A DNA stretch of 64,000 nt from Cryobacterium sp. PAMC25264 (GTDB lineage Bacteria > Actinomycetota > Actinomycetes > Actinomycetales > Microbacteriaceae). This document shows positions 61,840 to 64,000 of this stretch, in pieces. The notes beneath the pieces are model-generated. The model had not been told where the DNA came from and ran no database searches. It worked only from the letters and a program-made list of their open reading frames with translations. Made by a program: the position numbers and the translations under genes. The stretch lies in the NCBI RefSeq assembly GCF_019443325.1, contig NZ_CP080383.1, positions 2,976,001 through 3,040,000 of the forward strand. The letters are read 5' to 3'. Every line of letters starts with the position of its first letter. Position 1 is the first letter of the stretch.

Positions 61840-63748
61840 CACTGAGATGCCCACCGCCGCTGCGCCTGCCGTCGCCTTCCAGGATGTCACCGTCACGTTT
61901 CCCCGTCACGGCCGCGCCGTGCTGCACGGCGCTACCTTCACCATCAACGCCGGGGAGCGCGTGGTGCTGTTCGGTCCGTCCGGGGCCGGCAAGTCCACCC
62001 TGCTGGCCACGATCGCCGCAGTGGTGCCGCACTCGGTGATCGCCCGGGTCACCGGGTCGGTCACCGTGGCGGGCCTGGACACCCTGGCCACCGAGGTGGT
62101 GGAGCTCTCCCGGCACCTCGGTGTGCTGCCGCAGGACCCGGACTCGGCCGTGTGCTTGCCGGGGGTGGAACATGAGCTCGCCTTCGTTCTGGAGAACCGC
62201 GCCGTGGCACCGCCGGAGATCTCCGCGCGGATCGACTCCGCCCTCGCCGTCGTGGGCGCGGGCGCCTTGCGCGGCCGGCAGACCGGCTCACTGTCGGGAG
62301 GAGAGAGCCAGCGCGTGGCGCTCGCGGCAGCGCTGATTGGCCGGCCGGACATTCTGGTGCTCGATGAGCCGACGTCGATGCTGGATGCCGACGGACTGCG
62401 GCAGGTTCGCGAGGCGATCGACGCCGCAGCCCGGCCCGGCACCGTCGCGGTGCTGCTGGTAGAACACCGACTGGACGAGTACGCGGGCAGCCGGGGCGTC
62501 GCCGGGCTGCCGGAGCGGTGCATCGTGCTCGGCTCCGACGGCAGGATCACGCACGACGGTCCAACCGCATCCGTGCTGCCGACGGCGGCGGTCGATCTGC
62601 ACCGGGCCGGCTGCTGGCTGCCCGGCGACATCGAACTACAGGCGGCACTCGGCCTTTCCGGCGGACTCGCCGCGCCGGAGGTCCAACGGGCGCTGCTGGC
62701 GCTGGCGGGCGAGGGGTGCGGTGCGCCCGAGGTTTTCGGCCCCGTCGTGTTGGCTGGCCACGACCTCGCGGTGAGCCGGGATGCAGCCCCGCGAACGCTG
62801 CGGCGCCGGCCGTGGCCGTTCCGACGGGCCGCGCAGCGCTCGGGCGGCGGGCGAGCCGAGGTCGTCGGGCGCGCCGAGGTGCGGCGGGTGCTCGTGCGCG
62901 GCGTCAACGTCGAGCTGCGCGCGGGCGAGATCGTGGCCGTGCTCGGCCGCAACGGCGCCGGCAAGTCGTCGCTGCTGCTCACCCTCGCGGGCCTGCTGGC
63001 TCCGGCTGGCGGCACCGTGACCGGTGCTCGGCCTGGCCTGGTTTTCCAGAATCCGGAGCACCAGTTTCTCGGCAGCACGGTGCGGGAGGAGATCGCCGTG
63101 GGACTGCCGGCCGGTTGCGAGCGGGTGGACCGGGTGCTCACCGCTTATGGTCTCGGCCCGCTGGCCGACCGGAACCCCTACCGGCTCTCCGGCGGCCAGA
63201 AACGCACGGTCAGCCTCGCCGCGATGCTCGTGCACGAGCGCCCCAGCCTGCTCGCCGACGAGCCGACGCTCGGCCTCGACCGGCGGTCGACCATCGCCAC
63301 GATCGCGGCATTCCGGCGCGCGGCTCGGGACGGGCGCGGCATCCTGGTCTGTAGCCACGACCTGCGCACCGTCGCGATCCTCGCCGACCGGGTGCTCGTT
63401 GTGGCGGATGGCCGGATCGTCGCGGACGGTTCGGTCGTCGAAGTGCTGCGCCAGGGTGACCTGCTCGCGCGGGCGGGGATCACCGTGCCGCCGCTGCTTC
63501 GCTGGCTCGTCGCCCGGCTGGACTCCGGCGCCCAGGTGCGACGGGTTCTCGACGCCCTCGATGCGACGGTCGGCGTGCGCGCGAGCGGCGGAGATGGAAG
63601 TGGGAGCGAGGACACCGCGGGATCAGCTGATGAGACCGAGGAATCTCCGAGCATCACCGGTGCGACGGGCCCCGCCACGGGCGACACGGGTATCGGAGAC
63701 GTGCCCGGCATCACCGGTATGGCCGTGGCGAGGGAGCGTGCCCGGTGA
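61832..63748 (+). CDS. ykoD: YkoD, double ATP-binding subunit of the ECF transporter
   Basis: The 638-residue protein fuses two ABC domains, as in YkoD. Domain 1 has FGPSGAGKST, LSGGESQRVALAAAL and LVLDEPTSMLD. Domain 2 has LGRNGAGKSS, LSGGQKRTVSLAAML and LLADEPTLGLD. A 100-residue linker joins them and an acidic, Gly/Ser-rich tail ends the chain. GTG 61832 lies within the end of ykoE (8-base overlap). It would energise YkoE with YkoC. Confidence 0.92.
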   Translation: MSDTEMPTAAAPAVAFQDVTVTFPRHGRAVLHGATFTINAGERVVLFGPSGAGKSTLLATIAAVVPHSVIARVTGSVTVAGLDTLATEVVELSRHLGVLPQDPDSAVCLPGVEHELAFVLENRAVAPPEISARIDSALAVVGAGALRGRQTGSLSGGESQRVALAAALIGRPDILVLDEPTSMLDADGLRQVREAIDAAARPGTVAVLLVEHRLDEYAGSRGVAGLPERCIVLGSDGRITHDGPTASVLPTAAVDLHRAGCWLPGDIELQAALGLSGGLAAPEVQRALLALAGEGCGAPEVFGPVVLAGHDLAVSRDAAPRTLRRRPWPFRRAAQRSGGGRAEVVGRAEVRRVLVRGVNVELRAGEIVAVLGRNGAGKSSLLLTLAGLLAPAGGTVTGARPGLVFQNPEHQFLGSTVREEIAVGLPAGCERVDRVLTAYGLGPLADRNPYRLSGGQKRTVSLAAMLVHERPSLLADEPTLGLDRRSTIATIAAFRRAARDGRGILVCSHDLRTVAILADRVLVVADGRIVADGSVVEVLRQGDLLARAGITVPPLLRWLVARLDSGAQVRRVLDALDATVGVRASGGDGSGSEDTAGSADETEESPSITGATGPATGDTGIGDVPGITGMAVARERAR

Positions 63749-64000
63749 CAACGTCGAGCGCCCTCGGCGCGGTGGCTCCGTCGCCTCTGGCCCGGCGAAA
63801 CCCCACAGTGAAGCTGGCGATCCTCTTCATCGTCTCGCTGGCACTGCTCTTCGTGTTCGACCCGGTCACCCCCGGCCTGCTCTACCTACTCGGCCTCGCG
63901 GCGGTGCTCGGCTTCGCCCGGATCCCGCTCCGCACCCTTACCCTGGCCCACCTGCCGTTCGTCGGGTTCGCCCTGGGCATCCTCGTCGTCAACGCCCTGA
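63745..64000 (+). CDS. ykoC: YkoC, ECF transporter transmembrane subunit (partial, cut by window end)
   Basis: GTG 63745 overlaps the ykoD stop (GTGA). The 85 visible residues contain LARRNPTVKLAILFIVSLAL, LFVFDPVTPGLLYLLGLAAV and the LPFVGFALGILVVNAL helix, the opening of an EcfT/CbiQ-type subunit that couples the ATPases to the S-component. The rest lies beyond base 64000. Confidence 0.85.
   Translation, partial: MTTSSALGAVAPSPLARRNPTVKLAILFIVSLALLFVFDPVTPGLLYLLGLAAVLGFARIPLRTLTLAHLPFVGFALGILVVNAL

Overview
The window is 64 kb of a high-G+C actinobacterial chromosome. Gene content and order (DUF3073 beside purM-purF, a YcnI/CopC/PepSY copper-handling group, YczR/YczE, the ykoFEDC thiamine cluster, frequent GTG starts and 4-base ATGA/GTGA overlaps) point to the family Microbacteriaceae, perhaps a Cryobacterium relative. 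That placement is inference from content, not from a search.

Layout. 1-3.3 kb: end of an exopolysaccharide locus (tail of a probable sugar transferase, then three coupled glycosyltransferases, the second frameshifted). 3.3-13.1 kb, mostly on the minus strand: an anchored protein, proline iminopeptidase, a two-gene ABC exporter, acyl-CoA oxidase, RecQ and a PepSY membrane protein. 13.2-16.6 kb: an IS110-family element inside a 53-bp tandem repeat, then IS1182 copy 1. These two elements separate the PepSY gene from copC, ycnI and a small membrane protein (16.6-18.7 kb). 18.8-25.1 kb: an orphan PstS-like lipoprotein, a DEAD-box helicase with a long repetitive N-terminus, a FUSC-type membrane protein and a secreted alpha/beta hydrolase. 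25.3-27.2 kb: IS1182 copy 2. 27.3-41.7 kb: an M23 peptidase, an RND transporter, yczR/yczE, a TipA-like MerR regulator with its operator, an M20 peptidase, a CPBP-like membrane protein, a DUF4097-padR operon with a palindromic operator, and a KimA-like potassium transporter. 41.8-47.9 kb: a flavin monooxygenase, DUF3073, purM, purF, a small membrane protein and ribokinase. 48.0-51.4 kb: an IS3-family element and IS1182 copy 3. 51.4-59.5 kb: an SCP2-like gene, purD and purC, then a kynurenine block (tetR, kynA, an amidohydrolase, kynU) placed before purS-purQ. 59.7-64 kb: DUF3817, a TPP riboswitch and ykoF-ykoE-ykoD-ykoC (the last cut by the window end).

How genes work together. purM, purF, purD, purC, purS and purQ cover much of de novo IMP synthesis. 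kynA, the amidohydrolase and kynU would take tryptophan to anthranilate, with the amidohydrolase in the slot where a formamidase is expected. The TPP riboswitch controls import of a thiamine precursor through an ECF-type system.

Most notable points. (1) The IS110 element carries, upstream of its recombinase gene, a non-coding segment with the layout of a bridge RNA. Two guide pairs match its own insertion site and its own joined ends, and the insertion site is a dispersed genomic repeat. (2) Several genes (a glycosyltransferase, kynU, the IS110 and IS3 transposases) share single-base losses in short C or G runs, which could be real mutations or a systematic sequence error. (3) Three IS1182 copies of equal length, apparently identical, each sit in a CTAG duplication, one exactly at a stop codon.
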